From positions 276,483 to 340,482 of the forward strand of contig NZ_KB890602.1 in assembly GCF_000373145.1 (NCBI RefSeq): a stretch of 64,000 bases of DNA. The letters are read 5' to 3'. The position numbers and the translations under genes are program-made. Position 1 is the stretch's first letter, and the number at the start of each line of letters is the position of its first letter. This document shows positions 1-9,427 of this stretch, one piece after another. A model generated the notes under the pieces. The model was given only the letters and a program-made list of their open reading frames with translations. It ran no database searches and was not told where the DNA came from. This DNA is from Thermus oshimai DSM 12092. Its GTDB lineage: Bacteria > Deinococcota > Deinococci > Deinococcales > Thermaceae.

Positions 1-368
1 GCCGCGCGGAAGAGGACCTCGTGGTACTCGTAGTACCGGCCCTGGTCAGCGGCGCAGGCCGCGGCCTCGCTCGCGCGGATCACCTGGGCCTGGCCGGGGA
101 AGGGGAAGTCGCGGAAGAGGTAGCGGACCTTGCCCGTGTCGATGTACTCCGCCTTGAGCCGGGGCAGGACGTTCAGGGCGTGGTTCTGGCAGTGGGGGCA
201 GAGGTAGTTGGAGAAGTCCACCACGGTTACGGGCGCGTCCTCCCGCCCCAGGGCGAACCGGGCCCCCTGGGCGGGGTCCAAGCCCTTCTGCCCCTTGGGA
301 CCGAAGAAGATCCAACCCAGGGCCAGGAGGGTCAGAAGGGCCACTATAAACGCTATAGCGCGCGGCAT
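1..368 (-). CDS. DsbA/thioredoxin-fold thiol oxidoreductase (C-terminus outside window)
   Basis: Partial gene; it starts at the ATG at 368 and runs off the window start, giving about 122 visible residues. The N-terminus MPRAIAFIVALL leads into one hydrophobic segment (about residues 4-23), a signal anchor or uncleaved signal peptide. A thioredoxin-fold start follows (APVTVVDFSNYLCPHC) with the redox pair CPHC at residues 57-60. The CPHC motif and the downstream DFPFPGQA stretch are typical of the DsbA/DsbG-like 'thioredoxin_4' family, which makes or reshuffles disulfides outside the cytoplasm. The catalytic cis-proline region lies outside the window. The next gene downstream of this one cannot be seen. 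Confidence 0.85.
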   Translation of the reverse strand, partial: MPRAIAFIVALLTLLALGWIFFGPKGQKGLDPAQGARFALGREDAPVTVVDFSNYLCPHCQNHALNVLPRLKAEYIDTGKVRYLFRDFPFPGQAQVIRASEAAACAADQGRYYEYHEVLFRA

Positions 369-401
369 GGCCTTACTTTACCACGCCCTCCATGAGAGGG
401 C

Positions 402-1765
<1,364 letters not shown>

Positions 1766-1766
1766 A

Positions 1767-4373
1767 CTAGCCGAAGAAGTCCTTGAGCTGGTCCTTGGTG
1801 ATGAGGACCTCCCGGGGCTTGGACCCTCGGGCGGGCCCCACGATGCCCATGGCCTCCAGGGCATCCATGAGCTTCCCCGCGCGGGCGTGGCCGATGGAAA
1901 GCCGGCGCTGGAGGCGGCTTACGGAGCCGTACCCTTCCTCCACCACGATCTCCGCCGCCTTCCTCAGGAGGGGGTCGGAGAAGTCCACCTCCCCCGGGCC
2001 CGCCCCTTCGGGCCCTTTGGGGGGCTCAAAGTCCGAGGCGTAGGCCTCGGCGAAGCGGTCCTCAAAGCTCTGCCCCCGGAGGAAGCCCGCAAGCCGGGCC
2101 ACCTCCTCCTCCGAGATGTAGGGCACCTGGAGGCGCACGGGCTTCACCAGCCCCGGCTGGTGGAAGAGCGCGTCCCCCTGGCCGATGAGCTTCTCCGCCC
2201 CCTGGGCGTCCAGGATGGTGCGGGAGTCAAAGCCGCTGGCCACGGCGAAGGCCAGGCGGGCGGGGATGTTCACCTTGATGAGGGAGGTGAGGATGTCCAC
2301 GCTGGGCCTTTGCGTGGCCAGGATGAGGTGCATGCCCGTGGCCCGGCTCATCTGGGCCAGGCGCAGGATGGCCCCCTCCACCTCCTTGGGGGCGGTCATC
2401 ATGAGGTCGGCCAGCTCGTCCACCACGATGACCAGGTAGGGGAGGGCCTCCTCCGGGCCCACCTTGGCGTTGTACTGCTCCAGGTTCCGGGCCCCCACCC
2501 CGCTCATCAGGCGGTAGCGCCGCTCCATGTGGGCCACCGCCCCCTGCAGGACCCCCGCGGCCTCCTCGGGGCTCGTGACCACGGGGCGCACCAGGTGGGG
2601 GATGCCCTCGTAGGGGGTGAGCTCCACCATCTTGGGGTCGATGAGGAGGAGGCGCAGGGTGGTGGGGAGGTGCTTAAAGAGAAGGCTTCCGATGAGGGTG
2701 TTGATGGCCACGCTCTTGCCGCTTCCCGTGGAGCCCGCGATGAGGAGGTGGGGCATCTTGGCGAGGTCGCGCACCCAGATCTCCCCCTCGATGCTCTTCC
2801 CCAGGATGAGGGGCAAAAGGGCCTTGGCGTTTTGGAAGGCGGGGGAAAAGACGGCCTCGGAGAAGCGCACCAGCTCCCGCTTGGGGTTTGGCACCTCCAG
2901 GCCCACGGTGTGCTTCCCGGGGATGGGGGCCTCGATCCGCACCGCCCCCACGGCCAGGGCCCGGGCCAGGTCGTTTTGGAGGCTCTGGATGCGGCTGATC
3001 TTCTCCCCAGGGGCGGGGAGGAGTTCAAAGCGGGTCACGGAGGGCCCCCGGGCGTGGCCCACCACCTCCGCCTGGAGGCCGAAGGTCTTGAGGGTCTCCG
3101 CGATGGCCCGGGCGGTGCGCTGGGCCTCCTCCTCCAGGGCGCGGTTTTTCTCCTTGGGCTCCGGGGGGTCCAGGAGGTCCGGGGAGGGGAGGGCGAGGGC
3201 GGCCGGTTGCGCCACGGGGGGCCTCCTTGTGGGGGTAGGCGGGGGCTCTTTGGGGGCGGGCTCGGGTTCGGGGAAGACCAGGTCCAGGTCCAGGGCCTCT
3301 TCCTGGGTGGTCTCGGGCTCCTTAGGGGCCGGAAGGGTCGGGGGGGCCTGGCCGGTGAGGAGGGCCTGAAGGCCCTCCCGCTCCGCCTCGGGGTGGGCCT
3401 CCAGGAAGTGGAGCCACTCCGAGAGGGCCTGGAAGCGCCCCTTCAGGTCCTCCAAAAGCCCCGCCGCCTCCTCCCAGGCCCCCTTTCGGGCCTCCCGGAG
3501 TTTTAGGCCCACTAGAAGCCCCTTCAGCGTGGGGGTGAGCCTGGGGGGCTGGGCCAGGCTTTCCAGCCGGGCCTTCAGGGCGCGGGCCTCGAGGAAAAGG
3601 GCCGCCCGCCGCTCCTCCAGGGCGTCCCTCAGGGGCCCCTGGCCGGGGAGGGGGGTTTTCAGGCCTTCCAGGAGGGTAAGGAGCTCGGGCAATAGGGGCC
3701 TTTGGTCCTCCTCAAGCCGCTTCCCAAGCTCCGCCACCCGCGCCTCGAGGAACTCCCTAAGGGCCTTTTCCACCTGGGGGAGCTCCGCAGGGGTTAGGCC
3801 CTGGGCCAAGGCCTTGAGGGCGGTGTGCTCGGGGTAGAGCCGGGCCAGGGCGAGGAGCCTTTGCCTGAGGAGGAGGGCTTTGAGGCGGTGGCGCAGGGCC
3901 CGCACCCCCTCCACCCCCTTCCGCACCCCCTGGCCCAGGAGGAAGAAGGGGGGGTGGCCCAGGAAGAGGTCCAGGAGGAGGCTGGCCAGGAGCAGGGGAA
4001 GGAGGAGGCCCAAGCCCCCCGCCCAGGCGAAGAGCCAGGCCCGCACCCCTTCCCCCAGGCGGCCCGACCAGGGCGGGGGCAGGAGGGGGAGGAAGAGGAG
4101 GGTAAAGAGGAGGAGGAAGCCCGCCCCGCGCAGGAAGGGCTTTAGGGGTTTTTCCAGGTAGAGGAGGAGGGCCAGGGCGAAGAGGAGGGGGGAAAGGAGG
4201 TAGGCGGAAAGCCCCAAGGCGCGGTAAAGGCTTTCCTCCAGGAAGGCCCCGATGGCCCCCGTGGGGACCGGCCAGAGGGGGGCGGTGAGGAAAAAGCCCA
4301 GGGCCCCCGCGGCCAGGGCCAGGGCCTCGAGGTCCCGGTTCTTTTTGGCCTTGGTGGAGCCCCGCTTGGCCAT
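1767..4373 (-). CDS. ftsK: FtsK/SpoIIIE-family DNA translocase
   Basis: Septum-anchored DNA pump of 868 residues that moves chromosome ends apart at division. The N-terminus has about four hydrophobic membrane segments within residues 15-140. A charged coiled and Pro/Glu-rich linker runs to about residue 400. The RecA-like motor follows, with Walker A GSTGSGKS at about 547-554 and Walker [12 protein letters not shown] at about 645-652. The C-terminal winged-helix gamma domain ([19 protein letters not shown]...) reads the DNA polarity sequences. It starts at the ATG at 4373, preceded by a TATAAT box 7 nt upstream, which suggests a leaderless mRNA. The speD-like gene and speE follow with 1-2 bp gaps. 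Confidence 0.95.
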   Translation of the reverse strand: MAKRGSTKAKKNRDLEALALAAGALGFFLTAPLWPVPTGAIGAFLEESLYRALGLSAYLLSPLLFALALLLYLEKPLKPFLRGAGFLLLFTLLFLPLLPPPWSGRLGEGVRAWLFAWAGGLGLLLPLLLASLLLDLFLGHPPFFLLGQGVRKGVEGVRALRHRLKALLLRQRLLALARLYPEHTALKALAQGLTPAELPQVEKALREFLEARVAELGKRLEEDQRPLLPELLTLLEGLKTPLPGQGPLRDALEERRAALFLEARALKARLESLAQPPRLTPTLKGLLVGLKLREARKGAWEEAAGLLEDLKGRFQALSEWLHFLEAHPEAEREGLQALLTGQAPPTLPAPKEPETTQEEALDLDLVFPEPEPAPKEPPPTPTRRPPVAQPAALALPSPDLLDPPEPKEKNRALEEEAQRTARAIAETLKTFGLQAEVVGHARGPSVTRFELLPAPGEKISRIQSLQNDLARALAVGAVRIEAPIPGKHTVGLEVPNPKRELVRFSEAVFSPAFQNAKALLPLILGKSIEGEIWVRDLAKMPHLLIAGSTGSGKSVAINTLIGSLLFKHLPTTLRLLLIDPKMVELTPYEGIPHLVRPVVTSPEEAAGVLQGAVAHMERRYRLMSGVGARNLEQYNAKVGPEEALPYLVIVVDELADLMMTAPKEVEGAILRLAQMSRATGMHLILATQRPSVDILTSLIKVNIPARLAFAVASGFDSRTILDAQGAEKLIGQGDALFHQPGLVKPVRLQVPYISEEEVARLAGFLRGQSFEDRFAEAYASDFEPPKGPEGAGPGEVDFSDPLLRKAAEIVVEEGYGSVSRLQRRLSIGHARAGKLMDALEAMGIVGPARGSKPREVLITKDQLKDFFG

Positions 4374-4386
4374 CAGGGGGATTATA
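4374..4386 (-). promoter_or_regulatory. Leaderless promoter -10 of ftsK
   Basis: On the minus strand TATAAT (4386 to 4381) ends 7 nt before the ftsK ATG. Transcription would begin at or next to the start codon. No good ribosome binding site lies in between. Confidence 0.65.
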
Positions 4387-4390
4387 AAGG

Positions 4391-4413
4391 GAAAACCCCG
4401 CCCTTAAGCGGGG
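4391..4413 (-). terminator. Intrinsic terminator after the ompH gene
   Basis: Minus-strand hairpin CCCCGC / GCGGGG (4396-4401 with 4408-4413) with a 6-nt loop, followed by TTTTC. It lies between the OmpH/Skp gene and ftsK, just upstream of the ftsK -10 box. Confidence 0.7.
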
Positions 4414-4434
4414 GGCTTTCCCTATAGGGCCGGC

Positions 4435-4926
4435 TTAGCGCTTCAGCTCCCGGATCACCGCCTGGGTGAGGTCGGTGTCGTCGTCGGCGTAGACCACCAG
4501 GCCGGACTGGGCGGCCACCTGGCGGCTCATGACCACGGCGAAGCCCTGGGCCTTGGCCACCTTGGCGATGGCCTGGTCCACCTCCTCCAGGATGGGCTTA
4601 AGGACCGCGTCCTGCCTTTCTTGCCACTTCTTCAGGGTGTCCTGGTAGCTCTTGGCCAGGGCCTCGTAGTCCTGCCGCTCCTTGGCCGTGGCCTGCCCGG
4701 CGCGCACCTTCTGGTCCAGGGGCTTCAGCCTCTCCTCCAGGGGGGAGAGCTCCTTCTTGGCCTGGGCCTGGACCTCCTGGACCTTCTTGTAGTCCGGGTG
4801 GGCCTGGACCAGGGCGTTGGCGTCCACGAAGCCGATGCGGGTGGCCACGTTCTTGTTCTGGGCCAGCTGGGGGGTGAGGAGGGTGAGCCCTGCGGCCAGG
4901 AGGGCAAAGAGGGAAAACCGCTTCAT
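4435..4926 (-). CDS. OmpH/Skp-family periplasmic chaperone
   Basis: Protein of 163 residues with a signal peptide (MKRFSLFALLAAGLTLLTPQLAQ) and then the Skp/OmpH fold: a short beta strand (RIGFVDANALVQAHPDYK), long charged helices forming the 'tentacles' (about 50-125, with repeated EVQAQAKKEL and QERQDAVLKPI-type heptads) and a final strand (VVYADDDTDLTQAVI). The family holds unfolded outer-membrane proteins in the periplasm, which fits a diderm such as Thermus. A TAACCT -10-like box ends 7 nt before the ATG. A terminator follows the gene. Confidence 0.88.
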   Translation of the reverse strand: MKRFSLFALLAAGLTLLTPQLAQNKNVATRIGFVDANALVQAHPDYKKVQEVQAQAKKELSPLEERLKPLDQKVRAGQATAKERQDYEALAKSYQDTLKKWQERQDAVLKPILEEVDQAIAKVAKAQGFAVVMSRQVAAQSGLVVYADDDTDLTQAVIRELKR

Positions 4927-4939
4927 GGCAAGGAGGTTA
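4927..4939 (-). promoter_or_regulatory. Leaderless promoter -10 of ompH
   Basis: Minus-strand TAACCT (4939 to 4934) ends 7 nt before the ATG at 4926. It is a weak match to TATAAT but has the spacing seen for other genes in this window. Confidence 0.45.
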
Positions 4940-5025
4940 CCCCTGGGGTGTGAAGGGGAGGTGAGAGAAAGCGCCCTTGCGGCTTAAGCCCAAGGGGCGT
5001 AGGGTAGGGGGCGGGAGGTTTAGGT

Positions 5026-5472
5026 ATGCGCAAAGCCTGGGTTCTTCTCCTTCTTCTCGCCTTAGGAAGCGCGGTTCAGGCCCAGCGGGCGGTCTCCTTC
5101 AGGGTCTCCTTCCCCCCTTCGGGGGCGGGGATTGGGCTTGGCCTCGAGGCCCCCTTGGAGCGGGACACCGCCCTTAGGCTCTACGGGGAGCTCTTTCCCG
5201 GCGGGCCCAGCGTGCTCCTCATGGGGGAGTTCCTCTTCAAGCCGGACCTCGGCCAGCTGGACCGGGACTTGAGGGGGATCCGGCCCTACTTCGGCGGGGG
5301 GCTTGGGGTGAGGGTGCCCAGCGGGGCTAGCCCCGACCTGGGCCTGGGGCTCGCCTTGGGGGTGGAGTTCCTCCTGGAGGCCCGCACGGGGGTGTTCCTG
5401 GAGGGAGCCTACTTCTACCCCTTTGGAGGCGGGCAGGGGGGCCGCCTGGTCCTGGGGGCTAACCTCCGCTAG
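5026..5472 (+). CDS. Small secreted beta-rich protein, probable outer-membrane barrel
   Basis: Protein of 148 residues that I cannot place in a named family. A clear signal peptide (MRKAWVLLLLLALGSAVQAQ) is followed by alternating hydrophobic/Gly-rich strands (GIGLGLEAPLE, VLLMGEFLFKP, IRPYFGGGLGVRVP, LGLGLALGVEFLLEA, GVFLEGAYFYPFGG, GRLVLGANLR). The strands alternate as in a small 8-strand outer-membrane barrel, and the protein ends with a strand. The start is fixed by GGGAGG 8 nt upstream of the ATG. It is divergent from ompH (a periplasmic chaperone for such proteins) and ends before a strong terminator. Confidence 0.75.
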   Translation: MRKAWVLLLLLALGSAVQAQRAVSFRVSFPPSGAGIGLGLEAPLERDTALRLYGELFPGGPSVLLMGEFLFKPDLGQLDRDLRGIRPYFGGGLGVRVPSGASPDLGLGLALGVEFLLEARTGVFLEGAYFYPFGGGQGGRLVLGANLR

Positions 5473-5490
5473 GGGCCTTCCGCCGGTGGC

Positions 5491-5533
5491 CCTGGCCCCG
5501 TCTTCCATACCGGAACGGGGCCAGGACATTTTT
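5491..5533 (+). terminator. Intrinsic terminator
   Basis: Perfect 11-bp stem CCTGGCCCCGT (5491-5501) / ACGGGGCCAGG (5515-5525) with a 13-nt loop, followed by ACATTTTT. It ends the transcript of the small barrel-like protein. Confidence 0.85.
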
Positions 5534-5574
5534 CCCCACCCTTCGGTTTAGACTGGAACCGGAGGTGAATAAGG

Positions 5575-6207
5575 ATGTTCGTGCGGGAATGGATGACCCC
5601 GAACCCCCTCACCGTGGACCCCGATACCCCCGTATTGGAAGCCATCAACCTGTTGAAGCAGAAGGGGTTCCGCCGCCTCCCCGTGGTGAAGGACGGGAAG
5701 CTCATCGGCCTGGTGACGGACAAGGACCTCAAGGACGCCATGCCCTCCAAGGCCACCACCCTCTCCGTGTGGGAGATGAACTACCTCCTCTCCAAGCTCA
5801 CGGTGAAGGAGGTCATGGCCAAGCCCGTGGTCACCGTGGGGGCAGACGAGCCCCTGGAAAAGGCGGCCCTCGTTATGGAGGAAAAGAAGATCGGGGGCCT
5901 ACCGGTGATGGAGGGGGAGAAGCTGGTGGGCATCATCACCGTGACGGACGTCCTCCGGGCCTTCATCGAGGTCCTGGGCCTTAAGATGGGGGGCCTCCGC
6001 ATCACCGTGGACATCCCCGACGTGCCCGGGGCCCTGGCCCAGATGGCCCAGGCTGTCCCCCCGGCCAACATCGTCTCCATCGCCACCGCCAAGCACCTCC
6101 CGGGCTACCAGCGCCTGGTCCTGAGGGTGGTGGGGGAGGGCGTGGAAGGGGTGCCCGACCGGCTTAGGGCTGCGGGGGAGAAGGTGGTGGACGTCCGCCC
6201 CGGTTAG
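5575..6207 (+). CDS. CBS-pair plus ACT domain protein (AcuB-like)
   Basis: Cytoplasmic regulatory protein of 210 residues. Two CBS motifs (about 1-60: MFVREWMTPNPLTV...; about 75-130: VKEVMAKPVVTVGADE... and VGIITVTDVLRAF) form a Bateman nucleotide-binding module. A C-terminal ACT domain (about 138-208, GGLRITVDIPDVPGALAQMAQAV) usually binds a small ligand such as an amino acid. The architecture matches AcuB-type proteins, whose true ligand is not settled. AGGTGAATAAGG precedes the ATG. It is convergent with pheA and overlaps it by 4 bp at the stop codons (TTAG). Confidence 0.85.
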   Translation: MFVREWMTPNPLTVDPDTPVLEAINLLKQKGFRRLPVVKDGKLIGLVTDKDLKDAMPSKATTLSVWEMNYLLSKLTVKEVMAKPVVTVGADEPLEKAALVMEEKKIGGLPVMEGEKLVGIITVTDVLRAFIEVLGLKMGGLRITVDIPDVPGALAQMAQAVPPANIVSIATAKHLPGYQRLVLRVVGEGVEGVPDRLRAAGEKVVDVRPG

Positions 6208-7034
6208 GTGCCGTTCCGGTAGGCCGGGTAGGAGCCCAAGACCTTTAGGAAAGCCGCCCGGCGGAGGAGGGCGAGGAGGGCCTGGGCGGGGCCTGGGTCC
6301 TCCACGTGCCCTTCCAGGTCCAGGTAGAAGAGGTAGCTGAAGGGCTTGTCCCGGCGGGGGCGGGACTCCAGCTTGGTGAGGTTCACCCCCGCCTCGGCGA
6401 AGACGGAAAGGGCCTCCAAAAGCCCCCCGGGCCGGTGGCGCACCGCGAAGACGATGCTGGTCTTGTGGGGGCCCTCGCCCTTGGGGGGTTCCTGGCGGCC
6501 GATGATGAAGAAGCGGGTGTAGTTGTGGGGGTAGTCCTCGATGTTCTCCGCCAGGACCTCCAGGCCGTAAAGCTCCGCCGCCCGCCTCGAGGCGATGGCC
6601 CCCACCCCCGGCTCCGGGGCCTCGGCCAGGGCCTTGGCCGCCCCCGCGGTGTCAAAGACGGGGATGGGGGTGAGGCCCATGCGGGCCAGGAAGCCGTCGC
6701 ACTGGGCCAGGGCCTGGGGGTGGCTTTTCACCGCCTTGAGGCTCCTCAGGTCCGTACCCTTGGGGGCCAGGAGGCAGTGCTCCACCCGGTGGACGATCTC
6801 CCCCACCACGTGGAGGTCGCTTTCCAGGAGGAGGTCATAGGTCTGGTTGATGCTCCCCGCGGTGGTGTTCTCCACCGGCACCACCCCGAGCTCCGCCTCC
6901 CCCCCCTCCACCGCGGCGAAGACCTGGTGGAAGGTGGGGAAGCCCAAAGGGGTGGCCCCGGGGAAGGTCTTGAGCAGGGCCTCCTCGCTGTAGGCCCCCT
7001 CGGTGCCCTGGAAGGCGATCCTCATGTCCTCCAT
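6204..7034 (-). CDS. pheA: Prephenate dehydratase PheA
   Basis: Monofunctional prephenate dehydratase of 276 residues, the phenylalanine branch of aromatic synthesis (prephenate to phenylpyruvate). The catalytic domain spans about 1-185: RIAFQGTEGAYSEEALL, VPVENTTAGSINQTYDLL, and the NYTRFFIIG motif whose Thr is needed for catalysis. A C-terminal ACT domain (about 192-270, with KLESRP) mediates phenylalanine feedback. There is no chorismate mutase domain. The start is either ATG 7034 or ATG 7025 (MRIAFQG); the second fits most homologues, and a GGAGG lies just before it. Confidence 0.93.
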   Translation of the reverse strand: MEDMRIAFQGTEGAYSEEALLKTFPGATPLGFPTFHQVFAAVEGGEAELGVVPVENTTAGSINQTYDLLLESDLHVVGEIVHRVEHCLLAPKGTDLRSLKAVKSHPQALAQCDGFLARMGLTPIPVFDTAGAAKALAEAPEPGVGAIASRRAAELYGLEVLAENIEDYPHNYTRFFIIGRQEPPKGEGPHKTSIVFAVRHRPGGLLEALSVFAEAGVNLTKLESRPRRDKPFSYLFYLDLEGHVEDPGPAQALLALLRRAAFLKVLGSYPAYRNGT

Positions 7035-7056
7035 GGTAAACCCGCCGGGGGGTCTT

Positions 7057-7063
7057 TAGGATA
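7057..7063. promoter_or_regulatory. Overlapping divergent -10 boxes (pheA / response regulator)
   Basis: The 7 bp TAGGATA read TAGGAT on the plus strand and TATCCT on the minus strand. The plus box ends 6 nt before the GTG of the response regulator gene (leaderless spacing). The minus box lies 23 nt before the pheA ATG. I see no strong -35 on either side. Confidence 0.45.
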
Positions 7064-7068
7064 GAGCC

Positions 7069-7809
7069 GTGGCGCGGCTTCTGGTGGTGGACGACGACCC
7101 CAGCATCCGCTACCTCCTGGAGGTGGTCCTCTCCGCGGACGGCCACCAGGTGGTCCTGGCGGACTCCGCCCGTGCGGCCCTGGAGATCCTGAAAAGGGAA
7201 ACCCCGGACCTCATCCTCCTGGATGTCATGATGCCGGAGATGGACGGGCTTACCCTCCTCGGGCGCATCCGGGCGGTGCGCAGGCTTTCCAAGGTGCCCG
7301 TGATCATGCTCACCGGGGGCGGGGCGGAGCTTTCTGGGCCCAGCCGGGCCCTGGGGGCGGACCTTTTCCTGGAAAAGCCCGTGAGCGGGAAGCGGCTCAG
7401 GGAGGCGGTGGGGGCCCTCCTCGCGCGCGAGGGCTACCTCCTGCCCGGGGGGGAGCGGGTGGAAAGCCTCGAGGCGGTGCGGGCCCACCTCCGGCCCCTC
7501 CTCCCCGAGGAGGGGCGTTTCAAGGCCCTTTGGCTCAAGACCCCAAGCCGCCGCGCCCTCCTCGCCAACCTGGTGGCCAAGGGCTGGACGGAAAGCCTCC
7601 TAAGGCGCCTCCTGCCTGGCCCCTACGACCTCTATGACCTCCTGGGCCACCTGGCCTACGGCTGGCCCCTCATCCCCTTGGAGGAGCGGGCCAAGCGGGC
7701 GGAGGAGCCCAGGTTCGCCCCTCTCCTTTCCCGGTACCGCCAACTGGGCCGCCTTCCCTTGGAGGGGGACGGCGAGGTGGAAGCCCTGGCCGCCCTCCTG
7801 TACGCTTGA
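7069..7809 (+). CDS. Orphan response regulator with HsdR-like C-terminal region
   Basis: Protein of 246 residues. Residues 1-122 are a standard receiver: acidic pocket LLVVDDD (8-10), phospho-acceptor Asp in LILLDVMMPEMDG, Thr in VIMLTG and Lys in FLEKPV. The remaining 120 residues are not a usual DNA-binding output. Their pattern (NLVAKGWTESLLRRLL, YDLYDLLGHLAYGWPLIP, LEERAKRA) resembles the EcoEI-type C-terminal domain of type I restriction HsdR subunits; this is my reading and needs a profile search. No histidine kinase gene is near. The GTG start follows a TAGGAT box at leaderless spacing. A FemAB-type gene starts 3 bp downstream. Confidence 0.8.
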   Translation: MARLLVVDDDPSIRYLLEVVLSADGHQVVLADSARAALEILKRETPDLILLDVMMPEMDGLTLLGRIRAVRRLSKVPVIMLTGGGAELSGPSRALGADLFLEKPVSGKRLREAVGALLAREGYLLPGGERVESLEAVRAHLRPLLPEEGRFKALWLKTPSRRALLANLVAKGWTESLLRRLLPGPYDLYDLLGHLAYGWPLIPLEERAKRAEEPRFAPLLSRYRQLGRLPLEGDGEVEALAALLYA

Positions 7810-7812
7810 GGG

Positions 7813-8835
7813 GTGCTCGAGGTCCGAGAGTTCACCGAAGCCCAGGCCTGGAACGAGTTCGTGGCCGCCTTCCCCATCGCCAGCGCCCTCCAGTCCTGGG
7901 GCTGGGGGGAGGTCAAGCGGCTTTCCGGGTGGGTGCCCCTAAGGCTTGGGGTGTACGAGGGGGGGCGCCCCTTGGGGGCGGCCCAGGTCCTCCTTAAGGC
8001 CCTCCCCGGGGGGCTCAGGCTGGCCTACGCCCCCAGGGGGCCGGCCCTCCTACGCCTAGAGGACCTCCCCCGGGTGGCCCGGGCCCTGGCCGGGCGGGTG
8101 AGGGGGACCTACCTTCACCTGGAGCCCGAGGCCGGCCTCCCCGCGGAGCTCCCCCCGCCCGCCTTCCCCGGCCTCCACCCCATAGAGCCCATCCAGCCCG
8201 CCTACTCCCTCTGGCTGGACCTCACCCAGGGGGAGGAGGCCCTCCTAAAGGGCATGAAGGAGATGCACCGAAGGAACGCCCGCCTAGCCCTAAAGCGGGT
8301 GGCCCTTTCCGTGGAGGGGGAGGAGGGCTTTCCCGAGTTCTTCCGCCTCTTTGAGGAGACAAACCGGCGCGCCAAGCTCCTCCAGCACAGCGAGGCCTAC
8401 TACCGCGCGGTCCTCAAGGAGATGAACCAGCCCTTGGGGGAGGCCTTCCTCGCCCTGGCGCGGAAGGAGGGGGAGGCCTTGGCCGCGGGGCTTTTCGTGG
8501 CCTTCGCGGGAAAGGTGGACTACCTCTATGGGGGAAGCAGCCGCAAGCACCCCGAGGCCAAGGCCCCCATGGGGATGCACCTGGCCGCCATCCGCCACGC
8601 CCTGGCCCGGGGGTATGGGGTGTACGACCTCTGGGGGGTGCCCCGCACCCCGGAGGGGAGCCACGCGGAGGGGATCCACCGCTTCAAGGAGGGGTTTGGG
8701 GGAAGGCGGGTCCAGTTCCCCGCCTACGCCTACCCCCTTTCCCCCCTCTTCCGCCCCCTAACCCTCCTCCTCCGCCTGCGCAAGACCTGGACCAACCTCC
8801 GGGTGCGGGGGAATCCCCGGGACGTTTTGGGCTAG
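7813..8835 (+). CDS. FemAB/FemX-family peptidoglycan bridge aminoacyltransferase
   Basis: Protein of 340 residues with the duplicated GNAT fold of Fem transferases: first half with VAAFPIASALQSWGWGEVKR, second half with MHRRNARLALKRV, FRLFEETNRRAK, YLYGGSSRKHPEAKAPMGMHL and YDLWGVPRT. The family adds amino acids from aminoacyl-tRNA to the stem peptide of lipid II. Thermus peptidoglycan has a Gly-Gly bridge, so glycine transfer is the likely reaction (inference). The GTG start is 3 bp after the response-regulator stop, so the two are probably cotranscribed. Confidence 0.85.
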   Translation: MLEVREFTEAQAWNEFVAAFPIASALQSWGWGEVKRLSGWVPLRLGVYEGGRPLGAAQVLLKALPGGLRLAYAPRGPALLRLEDLPRVARALAGRVRGTYLHLEPEAGLPAELPPPAFPGLHPIEPIQPAYSLWLDLTQGEEALLKGMKEMHRRNARLALKRVALSVEGEEGFPEFFRLFEETNRRAKLLQHSEAYYRAVLKEMNQPLGEAFLALARKEGEALAAGLFVAFAGKVDYLYGGSSRKHPEAKAPMGMHLAAIRHALARGYGVYDLWGVPRTPEGSHAEGIHRFKEGFGGRRVQFPAYAYPLSPLFRPLTLLLRLRKTWTNLRVRGNPRDVLG

Positions 8836-8875
8836 GCGTCATCTTTCTCAAAGGCCATGGGCTAAGGTGTAAGGC

Positions 8876-9427
8876 GTGTGGCGCTACCTCCTCCTTCTCC
8901 TCCCCTTGGCCCTCCTTCCCCTCCTCCTCCGGGGAGCGCCCCCCGAGGGGGAGGAGGGTGGGGGGGTGCGGCTTTACGGGGTGGAGTTCTACCTCTTCCC
9001 CGAGGAGGAGGGGGTGGAGTGGCGCTTCCAGGCGGAGGAGATGCGGGAGGAGGGCGGGGCCTTCCGCATCCTGGGGGGGCTTAAGGGGGAGCGGTACGTG
9101 GGGGGGCGGCTGGACCTGAGGCTTTCCGCCCCTGAGGTGGTGGTGGACCCCGGGGACAACCTCCGGGCCCCTTACGCCCAGGTGGAGATCCTAAAGGGTT
9201 GCTACCGCCTGGAGCTCTCCCGCCCGGGGCTTGGGGAGGTCCTCATCCGCCAGGAGGAGGGCTTTTTGGCCCCCTGGGTGCGGATAGAGGCCCCCAACCT
9301 CCGGGGGGAGGCCTGGAACTTCCGCTCGGACTTCGGGCTGAACCGCCTCGAGGCGGAGCGCCCCAGCTTTGAGTTCCCCGCCGGGGGGGCCTTTGGCCCC
9401 TGCACCGTGGAAGGAGGCGAAGGATGA
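8876..9427 (+). CDS. LptC-like membrane-anchored envelope protein
   Basis: Protein of 183 residues with a single N-terminal hydrophobic anchor (residues 2-19) and then a beta-rich region (VRLYGVEFYLFPEEEGVEWRF, GGRLDLRLSAPEVVVDPGDNLRAPYAQVEI). One N-terminal helix plus a beta-jellyroll resembles LptC, the inner-membrane link of the Lpt bridge. A lone Cys sits near 108. The GTG start follows TAAGGT by 7 nt. It overlaps the next OstA-like gene (ATGA). No LptB/F/G genes are in view, so the transport role is an inference from fold and neighbours. Confidence 0.65.
   Translation: MWRYLLLLLPLALLPLLLRGAPPEGEEGGGVRLYGVEFYLFPEEEGVEWRFQAEEMREEGGAFRILGGLKGERYVGGRLDLRLSAPEVVVDPGDNLRAPYAQVEILKGCYRLELSRPGLGEVLIRQEEGFLAPWVRIEAPNLRGEAWNFRSDFGLNRLEAERPSFEFPAGGAFGPCTVEGGEG

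Noticed and set aside
1887-3506. Long open frame (539 codons) antisense to ftsK
   Set aside because: It mirrors the third-position GC bias of ftsK, has no family motif and lacks a ribosome binding site. Such antisense frames are expected at this GC content.
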